Source: Siphonodentalium dalli (Eukaryota; Mollusca; Scaphopoda; Gadilida; Siphonodentaliidae). From it: a stretch of 64,000 nucleotides of DNA. The DNA lies in contig CP136065.1 in NCBI GenBank assembly GCA_032622095.1, forward strand, positions 249,177,474 through 249,241,473. Direction: 5' to 3'. The stretch's first letter is position 1, and each line of letters begins with the position of its first letter. The position numbers and the translations under genes are program-made. Below, one piece after another: positions 12,701-27,700 of the stretch. The notes below the pieces were generated by a model. That model did no database searches, was not told the origin of the DNA, and saw only the letters and a program-made list of their open reading frames with translations.

Positions 12701-15700
12701 TTCTTACATTCTTTAACAATTTTATAATTTTTAATGTGTTAAGCCAATGCATTCTCTTATATATGCGAGGCGACCTATGGTCGACTCGCATATATAAGAG
12801 AATGCATTGGCACAGGGCCCTTCTGTTGGGTAAAGGGTTAATGTACTGCGATGGGTATTCTTAGTCTCATTGTGACAGTCCCACCTCTAGCTTCACTTTG
12901 TATATGTTCTCTATTTACAGACACTGTTAATGATAATACTCCCAATGATAATACTAACAGGGCACAGGACCTGTTGCTGCATGCGTTCCGATCTGGTACA
13001 TCCGCCTGTCTAATCTGCATAGAAACTATCAAGAAGGAAGAAGCCGTGAGTAATACCACCATTGGGTTTAATCTGGATTGACATTGTCCATCTGTGTGTG
13101 TCTCCCATCGGTCCATGTCTCAGCCATGAGTTTTCGGATCTGAGTGAAATTTGGTATGGAGACTGATGGAGGCAGGGTTTCCGTTAGACCGATGTAAAAC
13201 AGACCAGGTTTTTATGCCCAAAAAAAATTAAACAGAATGTAAATCAATATAAAAAGTGTTGTTTTGTACAGGACCAGTTCTTTATTTGATTTCCGATCAC
13301 CGGTCGCTAATGCTACAAACTGCAACAGATCATATGAAAGCAGCCCTCTGTGTTTTACCATTGACTATTTAAATTTCGTGGGAAACAAATCCTAAGAGTC
13401 ATTCCTTAAAATGAGGGTAACTAGAAATGCAAAAATGTCAGCGATTGGGGTGTATATACAAACTTACTTTTCCTTATCAAAAGTATGATTTTGGCGAGAG
13501 AGTCTGTGTGGATGACAAGTGGCAGGAAAAACCTGTGCATGAGGTGACACTCCACAGTTTCGAATGATCAGTAGGGGTGATTTTATAGATATAAAGTGCT
13601 AGTGGTTTCTGGCACCATTCATGTGGTATGTATATTGAGACAAGGTGGGATATGAATTTGTGTAATTATAGAAGGTGTTCTAGACTGATGAAAAAATTAA
13701 GTGCAAGTGACCTTGACCCCACCCATAGACAGCAGTAGCGTTTTCTGCAAAACAGTGGCTCTAGATACTGGGTCAATTTTTTAGCACCCAAAATTTGTCA
13801 TCTGCATTAAAAATTGATTTTCTGGAAAATTTAATGGCGAAAGTTTGAAATTTTTTCACATTGATGTTGGAAGCCAGAGGCCTTTAAACCAACATAGGTG
13901 ACCATGCTTGAAAAAATCTTGTATTCGTGCCTCTTGGGTATGAAAATGCAATATTTTGGTCATTTTTTGAATAAAAATCACATTTAAGATCAAGGGCTAG
14001 AGCTGGGACGGTTATGTGTTTTTCGTGACCGGTTATGAACGGCAAAAAACCGTGATTAACCGGTTAACCACATATTATAGGTAATATTATGGGTGGGTAA
14101 GCCCAGTATGCAGAACGGCGATGATTGTGATGCTCACTGACATGGTAAGTTTGAGAACGGCTCCTGCCCATTATACAAAGAAGTTGTCACCCATGACACA
14201 CATAATCACATATCTAATTAAGTACACATCTTCAATTTATTACTGAATAAAATAAATATACAATGTCATTCCCCTGTGAGGCTGTGTTGTGTTCATTTAT
14301 TGTCCTTGTAAAATTACTCCATCGCCATCGGGATATGTGATCGGGCGGGAAGCTGAACACACCGACACGGAAGTGACGACTAGAAAGGTTTAATATACAT
14401 TCCGGAATATTTTATTGATTATTCCGCAATTTCCGGTAGCTGGGTGGGCGAACAATTATTATTTATTCTTAATGAAATACTTACATATACGTTGGTATGT
14501 GATGTTGTCCGGGGGGGGGAATGGATTGAAGGGCCGGGAGTCTCAAGAAATAACTAGTCGTTGATAACAAAAACAATTATCTTCCTGATAATAATACTGA
14601 ATACGAGTCATGCAATGTGACAATGTTGTAAGATCACACGTGTGCTGACCCTTTGATGTTTCGTTTTGACGTCGGCAGGCTGTTAAATGTAGACTTCAAA
14701 GAGCCGACACACCGCGTTTGATGTTGTTCCGTCAATCTCGGATTCATTTTAATTGACGGAGACAGATTAACCCTCTTATAGCCAGTTATAGCTGACCATC
14801 ACAGTGATCATACACTATAATAGTGATGTTACGGTTAACCGACCACGGCAAATCCGTGACCGGTCACGGCCATAGTTGGTGGTTAACCGGTTAACCGCAT
14901 AACCGTCCCAGCTCTATCAAGGGCCATAACTCTTGATAGCCCATATCTTATGGAAATTATGTATCAAATTCTGAATGCCTATTCTGTACTAATTTCAGGC
15001 ATATATATATTGTCTATATGGTTTGGGATCATAATCCAGATAAATTTCAATGAATCTATGGGCCCCCTAACTGTGGAGTGTCACCTGAGTTAGACATGGT
15101 TGATCAGTCGAGTTTTTCAAAAACTCGACTTATGGTTTGACGAGGGACGGTTGGCGGGCGGGCGGGCGAACCTAAAGAATGCCTTATAACTTTGACATTT
15201 GTGAACGGATTCAAAATTTTGTTGGTATGGCAGTTGCTCCCAATGACTATTTACTGCCTGTAGAAAATGGGTCACGTCCGAACTTTTTTACAAGAGTTAT
15301 CCATCTTAGATGGTTTTATGGAAATTTATGGAAATTATGTATCAAATTCTGAATGCCTATTCTGTACTAATTTCAGGCATATATATATTGTCTATATGGT
15401 TTGGGATCATAATCCAGATAAATTTCAATGAATCTATGGGCCCCCTAACTGTGGAGTGTCACCTGAGTTAGACATGGTTGATCAGTCGAGTTTTTCAAAA
15501 ACTCGACTTATGGTGACACTCCACAGTTTCGAATGATCAGTAGGGGTGATTTTATAGATATAAAGTGCTAGTGGTTTCTGGCACCATTCATGTGGTATGT
15601 ATATTGAGACAAGTTAGGATATGAATTTGTGTAATTTTAGAAGGTGTTCTAGACTGATGAAAAAATTAAGTGCAAGTGACCTTGACCCCACCCATAGACA

Positions 15701-18700
15701 GCAGTAGCGTTTTCTGCGAAACAGTGGCTCTAGATACTGGGTCAATTTTTTAGCACTCAAAATTTGTCATCTGCATTAAAAATTGATTTTCTGGAAAATT
15801 CAACGGTGAAAGTTTGAAATTTTTTCACATTGATGTTGGAAGCCAGAGGCCTTTAAACCAACAAAGGTGACCATGCTTGAAAAAATCTGGTATTCGTGCC
15901 TCTTGGGTATGAAAATGCAATATTTTGGTCATTTTTTGAATAAAAATCACATATTCGATCAAAATATCAAGGGCCATAACTCTTGATAGCCCATATATTA
16001 TGGAAATTATGTATCAAATTCTGAATGCCTATTCTGTACTAATTTCAGGCATATATATATTGTCTATATGGTTTGGGATCATAATCCAGATAAATTTCAA
16101 TGAATCTTGGGCCCCCTATTTCTGGGCCCATACCTGTTGAAACTGTGGAGTGTCACCTATGGTTTGACGAGGGACGGTTGGCGGGCGGGCGGGCGGACCT
16201 AAAGAATGCCTTATAACTTTGACATTTGTGAACGGATTCAAAATTTTGTTGGTATGGCAGTTGCTCCCAATGACTATTTACTGCCTGTAGAAAATGGGTC
16301 ACGTCCGAACTTTTTTACAAGAGATATCCAGCTTAGATGGTTTTTAATTAAGTTTTTCACCGATAGCACGATAACTCGCGCAAATATTAACCATTTTCAA
16401 CAATATTTGGTATATGAGACTCTTGCAACAATATCTCGGACGAGTTCGAAAACCAGGTTTGTCCGAATTTTTTTTCCGGATTTATGGGTCTTAGTTTGTC
16501 TATTTTTAGCAAATTTATCACCGTTAGCGCGATAACTCGTTGAAATATTAACCGATTTCAACAATATTTGGTATATGAGTCTCCTGCAACAATATCTCGG
16601 ACGAATTCGAAAACCAGGTTTGTCCGAATTTTTTCGCGGAGTTATGGGTCTCAGTTTGTCTATTTTTAGCAATTTTATCACCGTTAGCGCGATAACTCGA
16701 TGAGATATTAACCGATTTCAACAATATTTGGTATATGAGTCTCCTGCAACAATATCTCGGACGAGTTCGAAAACCAAGTTTGTCCGATTTTTTTCGCGGA
16801 GTTATGGGTCTTAGTTTGTCTATTTTAATCACAATTTTATCACCGTTAGTGCGATAACTCAATGAAATATTAACGGATTCAATTGATATTTGGTATATAG
16901 GTCTATTGCAATAATATACCACCGTCCAACTTTTTTTCCCGGAGTTGTGCACCTTATTGGCAGAAGTTTGGTTCGACTGCCAAAAACTTGACAAAAGCAT
17001 CTTAGATGCGTACCCCTTGTTTAGCATTCGTCTGGTATGTACTGTACGTAAAATCAATCCTCTGTTAATCCATCCTTATATTTCTCTCAGAAAATTATGA
17101 GTTTAAATGGGAATGTACAATCTGTGCCATGAATATCAACTTATATAGTACCATTGACAATTTCACAAATAGTAATTCCGCATTCAGGATTAGATTATTT
17201 TTTTCACCCTGAAAATGATGTAAACAAATAATTATTCATAAAACTTGAATTAATACTCACCATATTATAACTTGTTTCAGATTTGGAGTTGCAAGGGTTG
17301 TTACTGCATGCTACATTTAGTTTGTATACAAAAGTGGGTCAAAGAAGGAGTACACCAACATTTTTACAAATCGGAGGAAAATAGCCCCAACACTGATATA
17401 CCATGGTTCTGGTAAGTTAATACAATAACCCCAACACTGATATACCATGGTTCTGGTAAGTTAATCCAATGCATACCTTAGTTGTGGTGAGGTTTCACAG
17501 TTTTAAAGGCCTCAGGTGGTTTGGAGCCTCAAACAATACTTAGGCACTGTTCGCATACGTTACACTATGCATCAGTTAGCGACCGTATTTAGGTCGTATC
17601 GACGTCTTGTTTTGATTGTCACACACAGAGCAAGATGATATAACAACATATTTACTTGAGTAAAGGTTACCCAAGTCAAAATGGCCATAAACTTATCTGT
17701 CAACGCAATAGAATCAAGACCTAATTAATGGTGGATGTTATTCATCTTGTGACCATCAAAACAACATGCTGATCAATACGACCTAAATATGGTTGCTAAG
17801 TGATGTGTGGCGACCTAAATATGGTTGCTAAGTGATGTGTGGCGTGACCTAAATATGGTTGCTAAGTGATGTGTGGCGTGAGTGAACAGTAAATATGGTT
17901 GCTAAGTGATGTGTGGCATGAGTGAACAGTAAATATGGTTGCTAAGTGATGTGTGGCGTGAATATGGTTGCTAAGTGATGTGTGGCGTGAGTGAACAGTG
18001 CTTTAGTAATTATTCCATTTTGTCACATGTTTTATGCAGTTTCAGGGTCCAAAATAAGTCCATTTAAGAAATGGATGTTGATTTGCTTGCATTTCATGGA
18101 GTATGGATGCAAGTTGGTCTGACATTTTTTGGGGAATGCAAAAATGTCAGACAAATATGCATCCATATTCAATGGAATCAGCCTTCATTTCTTGTATTTA
18201 CAGTCAACAGATTAATAGAGCATTTAGCCAGCTGATTAATTGAGCATTTAGCCAGCTGAATTATATTAATAGAGCATTTAGCCAGCTGAATTATATTAAT
18301 AGAACATTTAGCCAGCTGAATTAGATTAATACAGCTGAATTAGATTAATAGAGCATTTAGCCAGCTGATTAATTGAGCATTTAGCCAGCTGAATTATATT
18401 AATAGAGCATTTAGCCAGCTGAATTATATTAATAGAGCATTTAGCCAGCTGAATTATATTAATACAGCTGAATTAGATTAATAGAGCATTTAACCAGCTG
18501 AATTAGATTAATAACGAATTTAGCCAGCTGAATTAGATTAATAGAGCATTTAGCCAGCTGATTAATAGAGCATTTATCCAGCTGATTAATAGAGCATTTA
18601 GCCAGCTGATTAATAGAGCATTTAGCCAGCTGATTAATAGAGCATTTAGCCAGCTGATTAATAGAGCATTTAGCCAGCTGATTAATAGAGCATTTAGCCA

Positions 18701-21700
18701 GCTGATTAATTGAGCATTTAGCCAGCTGATTAATAGAGCATTTAGCCAGCTGATTAATAGAGCATTTAGCCAGCTGATTAATTGAGCATTTAGCCAGCTG
18801 ATTAATTGAGCATTTAGCCAGCTGATTAATAGAGCATTTAGCCAGCTGATTAATAGAGCATTTAGCCAGCTGATTAATAGAGCATTTAGCCAGCTGATTT
18901 AGCGCCACTTAGAAACATGTATATTAATGAGGTATCTCCTTAGAAACATGTATATTAATGAGGTATCTCCTTAGAAACATGTATATTAATGAGGTATCTC
19001 CTTAGAAACATGTATATTAATGAGGTATCTCCTTAGAAACATGTATATTAATGAGGTACGGTATCTCATGATGGTGAATCCCCTGCATATTTGAACTGAA
19101 TTTATGAGACAGAGAATAATGCCAATAAATATGACTGATAATATTTTAATAATATTTGTTTTTATAGATATGATATGAGTTTTGATAAAGATATGAGTGT
19201 CATTGCTTCAAATCAACTACATTTTGGTTGTCAATAAGGAACGGACTTAACAAAAGCTTGAAGTTTAAACCAAATATTATCAAAAATGTATGTCGGAATA
19301 TCCAGGGAGAACAGGCAATCGACCTACCGGTATCAGAATATCTGTTATATGCAGCATTATGTAAGGTGCAGTAACCATTTTCATTATTATCATTACAGCC
19401 CAAAATGCCGATATGAATATAAACAGAAGGACTGTCCTAAGAGATATCACTGTTTCTGTGGAGTAGAACAGGATCCGAAGTTTGACCCGTGGCTGGTACC
19501 TCATTCATGCGGGAACAAATGTGGTAAACGACTAATACCAAGCTGTGGACATGAATGTTTGCTGCTTTGTCACCCAGGTATTTGGAGTTATATCCCTTTA
19601 TACCTGAATGGAATCTTTCATTCACATTAGGCCCCTGTGAATAGTGGGATTTTGATTGCATCAGATTTCGAATCGAAAAATTGAAAAGTAAATCGAATAT
19701 CTCATAATTTTGGTCGATGAATTGATAAGATAAATATATGTTTCCCATTTTTGTTTGTATATCAGAATTATCTGAAATAAAACACATCGTCATCTTTTTT
19801 TGTAAATGGTGGATCGACAATTAAAGACATAATTTCTTTAAAATATAGCAAACAATTTGAAAAATACAAATTTGTCAATTTTTGTGCGTGTAAATAAAAA
19901 CTTCCGGTATCGAATGACATCACTATTGGGGAATTCCACACTTTATCGATTCAAAACGTGGAATAGGAGATGGACCATTGAAAAATTTCTATGTCTATTG
20001 TATATTTTCCACTTTAGGCCTCAGAACCATCCTGAACACCTCTGTTGGCAAATTGTGTTATATAAGAACCTAATATATCTGTCAGTTGTAACTGAGAATT
20101 CCCTTAAGGCGACACCAATTTTTAAGTCTGGTTTACGAACATGTGGGGAGAAAAAAAGTAGATGCAGGAGGGAAAAAAAATAATAATAAAAAAAATTGTC
20201 CCCCCAATTTATATCAAGTAAATCGTGGAATTTTACATGAATTTTACAAAAATTGTAAAAAAAAATGTTTTTGAATGAAATTCTGAACCAAACAAGACAT
20301 TTCTTGTCATGAAATACATGAAAATATGGATCTGTAAATGATCATAAGCAGAACCGGATGCGACAGCACATGAAAATCAGTACGCGTGTAAACAATTTTG
20401 GGAGAAAAAAGTTTTATTTTTTTTCATGGTGTTTGTAAACCAGACTTAAAAATTGGTGTCGCCTAAGGTATTTATTTCTATATTTCAGGTGCATGTCCAC
20501 CTTGTCCTAAGACCGTTAACGTGAAGTGCCATTGCGGGAAACAGCCACCCACTGTAAAACGATGCAGCGCTCGGACATGGTCGTGTGCACAGCCGTGCTT
20601 ACAGCTTCTATCATGTGGCCATCATAACTGTGAATGGTCGTGTCATGAAGGTGAGAACTAGAGGGCAATATAGGAGATATCTTCTCCCTAAAATGTGCCA
20701 ATTCTGCATAAATTTGTCATTGGGAGAAGTGACTTCTTTCTCATATACGTGTATGCATATCTCCAAACAGAATACTAAAACTGTATTTTTCTCCTGAAAA
20801 TTAATTTCGGAGGACTATAGAAATCAGCACTGTCCATCCGTGTGTGTGTCCATTCGTCCATCTATCCGATCCGGTCGTAAGCGCAATAACTCAAACAAAT
20901 ATTAACCACTTTCAAGGATTTTTTGTTTATGAGTTGGTTGCCACAATATCTCGCTTGAGTTCAAAAACCAGTTCCGTCTGATTTTTCTTACCTGAGTTAT
21001 GCCCGTTAGTTTGACAATTTATCGCCATTTTTCGTCGTAAGCGCAATATCTCAAACACATATTGACCTATTTCAATAAATATTTGTCTATGAGTTGGTTG
21101 CCACAGTATGTTGGACGAGATCGAAAACCAGTTTCGTCCGATTTTTCTTACCTCAGTTATGCCCCTTAGTTTCTCACTATTTTTTTGTCATAAGCGCAAT
21201 ATCTCGAACAAATATTAACAGATTTCAATAATTTTTTGTTTATATGAGTTAGTTGCCACAATATCTTGGACGAGTTTGAAAACCAGTTTCATCCGAATTT
21301 TTTAACCGAGTTATGCCCCTTAGTTTGACAATTTTTCGCCATTTTTTTGTTGTAAGAGCAATATCTCGAACAAATATTAACAGATTTCAATAAATTTTTG
21401 GTTTATGAACAAAATGCCCCTTAGTTTGATGATTTCTCGCCATTTTATGGTCGTATACTTTTAGTTATGTTTCTTTAATCAGAGTAAAATTTGTTATGTG
21501 GAATAATTAATTTTATTCCTAACACTGCCAATCTCTGAGTTAGCCTTCTCCGTAATAACAATCCACTTCTCCCTAATAACCAAACAGGGAGAAGTGAATT
21601 TTCCCAATTTGAAACCCCTAGGTTGGTCTCAGCACTGCACGATTTCCTTTTCAAGCCTTGTAATAGTGTGTCTGTCATTTGCAGAATGAGGTCCCCAGAG

Positions 21701-24700
21701 GGTTAATTTAGTGAGACCGGTTTTTGAGTCTCACTGAAATTTGGTATGAATGTTCACTACTATGAAGGCAATCAATTGAGTGTTCAATCATTATATTGAG
21801 TGTTCATTTTGTATTGTATCTAAGTCTGTGATTTCAATACCTTTTTATTTCCTTCATGTTCAGGAGAATGTCCAGCCTGCCCTAAGACGAGCACACAGAA
21901 ATGTCAGTGTGGGAAGTGTGCACTGATGCGACCATGTGCTAGCATAACGTGGCAGTGTGATGAGGTGGGTGTCATAATATCTTTTAGGGAAACTTGTAAT
22001 ATTCAGGCAAATTCTTTTCTTCATGGTACACATTGTTTGCTTTTAGGAGTTTAAATCAAATTTAGTGTATTTTTCAACCAATCAGAAAAAACTTTTTTCA
22101 TTTTCTGAACAAGGAAGTTTCTTATTACCCAATGACAATGCAAAATTATTAAGGAAAAATATGGTGAAATGATTCCACAACAAGCATCTACTAACATACA
22201 AGGGATTGCACTGAACATAATTATCTACTAACATACAAGGGATTGCACTGAACATAATTATCTACTAACATACAAGGGATTGCACTGAACATAATTATCT
22301 ACTAACATACAAGGGATTGCACTGAACATAATTATCTACTAACATACAAGGCATTGCACTGAACATAATTATCTACTAACATACAAGGCAGTGCACTGAA
22401 AGTAGGTATCAATCTAATAATGTTCCATATTTTATGGTCCTCGCCCCTGCTCTGACATCAGAACATTTCTGCTTGGAGGATAACTGTTTGTGGTGTGTGA
22501 AGTATTATGGATAATTTACTTTTGAATTATTTTGCAGATTTTCACTTGTCTGTTCAATAGCTTGTGCCATGTTATTTGGGTTTCCATAATTATTTTGTGT
22601 ATAGAAGTGGTAATTCAGTAACTTATGCCACAATAGAGACCTGTCGCTAAATCACGATTACGGATATGGACAATATCATGCGATTCCTGCCAGTATATGG
22701 CCAAAAATTTGATCTTGACACACGGATAAGGACATGGGATCTGAAGGTGACACACATTACTTTTCCATCAAATATGTGCCTGAATATAGTGGGCATATTC
22801 AAATTATTCACCAATTAACCATCGTATGTAAGTTGTGATGGTGTCCACCTTACTAGGACAATACATCCTATCTGTAATCGTAATAGTGATTTTGCGAAAA
22901 GTCTCTAATGAAGATAGATATCAGAAAAGTTATAAGAGCAGAAATATGGTTAAGCGGTATTTTGACAACTTCAGTCAGAAATAACCGTCATAATTTGGAG
23001 GCTTAAATGAGCAATAACTATTGAAACAAAATAAAACAGAATTTAAATTTAATGATTCATTCAGGTATGGCTGTAACGATTCATCATGAATTTAATAAAT
23101 CGCAATAGACTTTCAAACTGTATGCGTATCGTATCCTGTTATGTGTATCATGATACAGGAAATCACGTAATTTCTGAAGATGGGCATGTGTAAAACAGCC
23201 AAAACTAATAATATAAAGAATATTAATTATATTATAGGGTCCTCACACAAAGCATGTTTTAGTAGGACTATCCCAATGATAATAGAGACCTTTCGCAAAA
23301 TCACGGATATGAAATTAAATATATGTCCTGATTATGTTGATTTTATTTATGAAATATATGTCCTGATTAGGGACCTGCGAATATTCGAGATTCAATTCGA
23401 TGTCGATATCGATATCCGGCACCCGATTCGAGATAGACATCTGCTGATTCAGATATTTTTAAATCGGTGTTACTTTTTGTAGTCTCGATTTTTGCGTCTA
23501 GATAACACATGACAAATGACCTGAAATCACAAGAAGTGAAGCACAAGGTTGCCAACGTAGGTAATTATGAATGTATGCCATTCAGAATAGATGTGCATTA
23601 TGCAAATTATGTGCTTCGATCGCAACCCGTGACGGTGATTAATCACCGCATATATTTGTAATCTGTTTTGACACTATCTAAATTGTCTACACAGTGTGTG
23701 ATCGCTAGATTGATTAACGTATGTTTAGAACTTCGGATATCCAATTCAGATTATACGAATAAAATTCAATGTCAGCCACCGTTATGCGCGACAAATAGTA
23801 GAGTGGAATGAACAGAAACCTTAGAACAATCGGTCTATTACGTTTTTAAATGGACATCATTATGTGCGACCAGTTATCTGCGACACTGCCGGCAGAATTT
23901 ATAGAAATTTCCTATTTTCAGTTTCTGTTTCCCGGGAAATCGAGCGTGTTGCACCAACTTTCTGTTTTCTGGGACCCCCTCCATGAAGACAACTACTGTG
24001 AATAGGTGTTTGAACTATTGTGGGTTGAAAAGTTTTAACAATAACAGTCACAGATAACTACCATTGGTATCGGACTACAACAATTATATAGCTGAACGGT
24101 GTACCCATGTCCAAGTGTGTCAAATCTATATTATCTGTATTAAATAATGTAGACAAATGACTTTCATTCCATGGGGTTTGTGATACGTTGATTGAACTGT
24201 CTTTTTGTTTCTTACTATCACTTCTTGTGTCATGTTCGCCATGACACAGTTAGATAGAAATTCAATGCAACATATCCCAAACCCTCCATTAGACTGAGAG
24301 TGACTTGACTATGTCATGATTTTCCTAAAAATAAAACACAAGTTCCAACTGATGTTTATGGAGATTAACATTGTTATATAGTATCTGACGAATTTTGCAT
24401 TTTTTTTGTCATGAGACACCGAAATAAACACTGGTAAACAATGTCAATCACTGGCTGATTCGATTCGAGATTCGATTAGATGTCGATATCAGGAAAGAGA
24501 TTCAATATCGAGATTCGATTTGATGCAAAATCCCTGATTCGCAGATCCCTAGTCCTGATTATGTTGATTTTGTTTATTAAATATATAAGATTTCAAGATT
24601 TTATTTGATAACGAAAGCTCCATGTCGGAACATCAAAATTTGTAAATAGTAGAAGAAGAGAAGAAAATATAACAATAAATAATAAATAATATAACTATAA

Positions 24701-27700
24701 TAATAACGTGCACCAGTTTTCTGTATAATGGAGAGTAACTCTAATAATGCCTAATGTATTTCCAATGGCTATGTGCTAATTACGCTAGTATAGTATGAGA
24801 TTCTAAAGGAGTAGATTCTTTAAAATTAGTTAATTACATCATTGAATAAAGATATTTTTACACTAGGGTTATATCCTGATTATGTTGATTTTATTTACAG
24901 CCCTGTGGTAAGACTCTAGATTGTAAGCATCATAAATGTGAGAGAATATGCCACTCTGGGCCATGTGGGTCATGTCCGAGGTCTGGTAATCGGAAATGTC
25001 CATGTGGGAAAACAGGTACGTTCTATAATCAATATCTGTGTGGGAAAACAGGTCAGTTCTATAATCAATATCCAAGTGCGAAAACAGGTAAGTTCTATAG
25101 TCAATATCCAAGTGGGAAAACAGGTAAGTTCTATAATCAATATCCAAGTGCGAAAACAGGTAAGTTCTATAATCAATATCCAAGTGCGAAAACAGGTAAG
25201 TTCTATAATCAATATCTGTGTCCATGTGGAAAGACAGGTAAGTTCTATAATCAATATCTGTGTGCGAAAACAGGTAAGTTCTATAATCAATATCTGTGTG
25301 CGAAAACAGGTAAGTTCTATAATCAATATCCAAGTGCGAAAACAGGTAAGTTCTATAATCAATATCTGTGTCCATGTGGAAAGACAGGTAAGTTCTATAA
25401 TCAATATCTGTGTGCGAAAACAGGTAAGTTCTATAATCAATATCTGTGTCCATGTGGAAAGACATGTAAGTTCTATAATCAATATCTGTGTGGGAAAACA
25501 GGCAAGTTCTATAATCAATATCTGTGTCCATGTGGAAAGACATGTAAGTTCTATAATCAATATCTGTGTGGGAAAACAGGCAAGTTCTATTATCAATATC
25601 TGTGTGGGAAAACAGGCAAGTTCTATTATCAATATCTGTGTGGGAAAACAGGTAAGTTCTATAGTCAATATCTGTGTGGGAAAACAGGTATGTTCTATAA
25701 TCAATATCTGTGTGGGAAAACAGGTAAGTTCTATAGTCAATATCTGTGTGGGAAAACAGGTAAGTTCTATAATCAATATCTGTGTGGGAAAACAGGTAAG
25801 TTCTATAATCAATATCTGTGTGGGAAAACAGGTAAGTTCTATAATCAATATCTGTGTCCATGTGGAAAGACAGGTAAGTTCTATAATCAATATCTGTGTG
25901 GGAAAACAGGCAAGTTCTATTATCAATATCTGTGTGGGAAAACAGGCAAGTTCTATTATCAATATATGTGTGGGAAAACAGGTAAGTTCTATAGTCAATA
26001 TCTGTGTGGGAAAACAGGTAAGTTCTATAATCAATATCTGTGTCCATGTGGAAAGCCAGGTAAGTTCTATAATCAATATCTGTGTGGGAAAACAGGTAAG
26101 TTATATAATCAATATATGTGTCCATGTGGAAAGACAGGTAAGTTCTATTATCAATATCTGTGTGGGAAAACAGGTAAGTTCTATAGTCAATATCTGTGTG
26201 GGAAAACAGGTAAGTTCTATAATCAAAATATGGCCAACAACACCATAATTTTCTCATGCTACCATGTCATCTATTTTAAAACTTTATATCTTCTACAATA
26301 ACCATTTCTTTACTAAATGGACTCTCCCATTAATTTATAAAAGTATACATTGGAATGGCCTATTATTCATTTTGAGGGGTATACAGGATAAACTAGCAGC
26401 TGACAATCAGACGAAAAGATAATACAAGTGCAGAAGGATTCATATTCATTGGCAGGAGATGTGTAGATAATAAGTTCAACAAAAGATTGTCTGTTGAACT
26501 TATTATCTGAACATTTCCTATGTGAACTAGTCATCAATGAGTGTTTAGTATAGAAAAGGTTAACATCCCTTGAAATGTGAGCCATTTTCAGTAAAAGAAG
26601 ATAAACTATGCCTGTATATTGAGTTGAAAACAATTGGAAATAAAGACAATGCTCAGTAGAATATGATGAATAATTATACTATTGACCTGTTGAAGATCGT
26701 GCCACTTAGAATATGGTGATAGTTGACATGCGGATACATGCATTATACTTATTTAGGAATCTGTAATCATGTTTTATCCATGCAAACAGACATGTTATAT
26801 GGCACCATGCTGGTCACATGTGGCAATACTATGTGTTTACATTTGTGACAAAACTTGTACTCATTGACGAGTAGTTCAGATAGGAAATGTTCAGATAATA
26901 AGTTTAACAAACGATTGTTCATATTCCCAAATGTTTATTTCAGAATTTGATCTGCCATGTACAGATGATATTCCCACATGTGGCGATACTTGTGACAAAA
27001 TGTTGAATTGTGAGATGCACCAATGCTCACAAAGATGTCATCTCGGTCAGTGTGGCACTGTAAGTGTAGACAATATATATAATAAAAACAACAATCCATT
27101 TATTACACGTATTCTACAGATATTGGGCCATAAAAAAAAGATATTTGATTCTCATGCATTTTTTTAGCTCAACTTTTCTTTGTAAAGTTTGAGCTATTGC
27201 CATGGCTTTTGGTATCCGTCGTCTGTGTGTGTGCGTGTGTGATTCGTCAACAATTTTCTTTAGCACGGGCTACAGGATGTACCTTTGCTCGGATCATTAT
27301 AAAATTTGGCATTGCTGTGGACATTGACATGTAGATGGGAACGAGTCATTTGGGGGTCGCTCGGGAAACAAACATGGCTGCCAGCGGCCATCTTGGATTT
27401 CAAAATTCAATCCATTAGCATGGGCTACAGGTCGTACATTTGTCTAATCATTATGAAATTTGTCATGGATGTTAATATTGACATGCAGATGGGAACGAGT
27501 AATTTTGGGGTCGTTCGGCCAAAAAACATGGCCGCCAGCAGCCATCTTGGATTTTACTCTTTGCATGATTAAATCCTTTGGCGCGGTCAACAGGTCGTAC
27601 CTTTGGTCGGATCATTATGAAATTTGTTACGGCTGTTGACATTGACATGTAGATGGGAACGAGTCATTATGGGGTCATTCGGCAAAAACACATGGCCGCT

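Noticed and set aside
16548..17057. 169-residue minus-strand ORF
   Set aside because: Follows the 155-bp satellite units; internal peptide repeats track the DNA repeat.
18459..18908. 149-residue minus-strand ORF of repeated SINQLAKC units
   Set aside because: Pure translation of the 24-bp minisatellite. No flanking gene structure.
24869..26257. A 462-residue minus-strand ORF and a 436-residue plus-strand ORF over the exon 8 array
   Set aside because: They exist because all repeat units are divisible by three and lack stops in several frames. Only the frame continuous with exon 8 has biological context.
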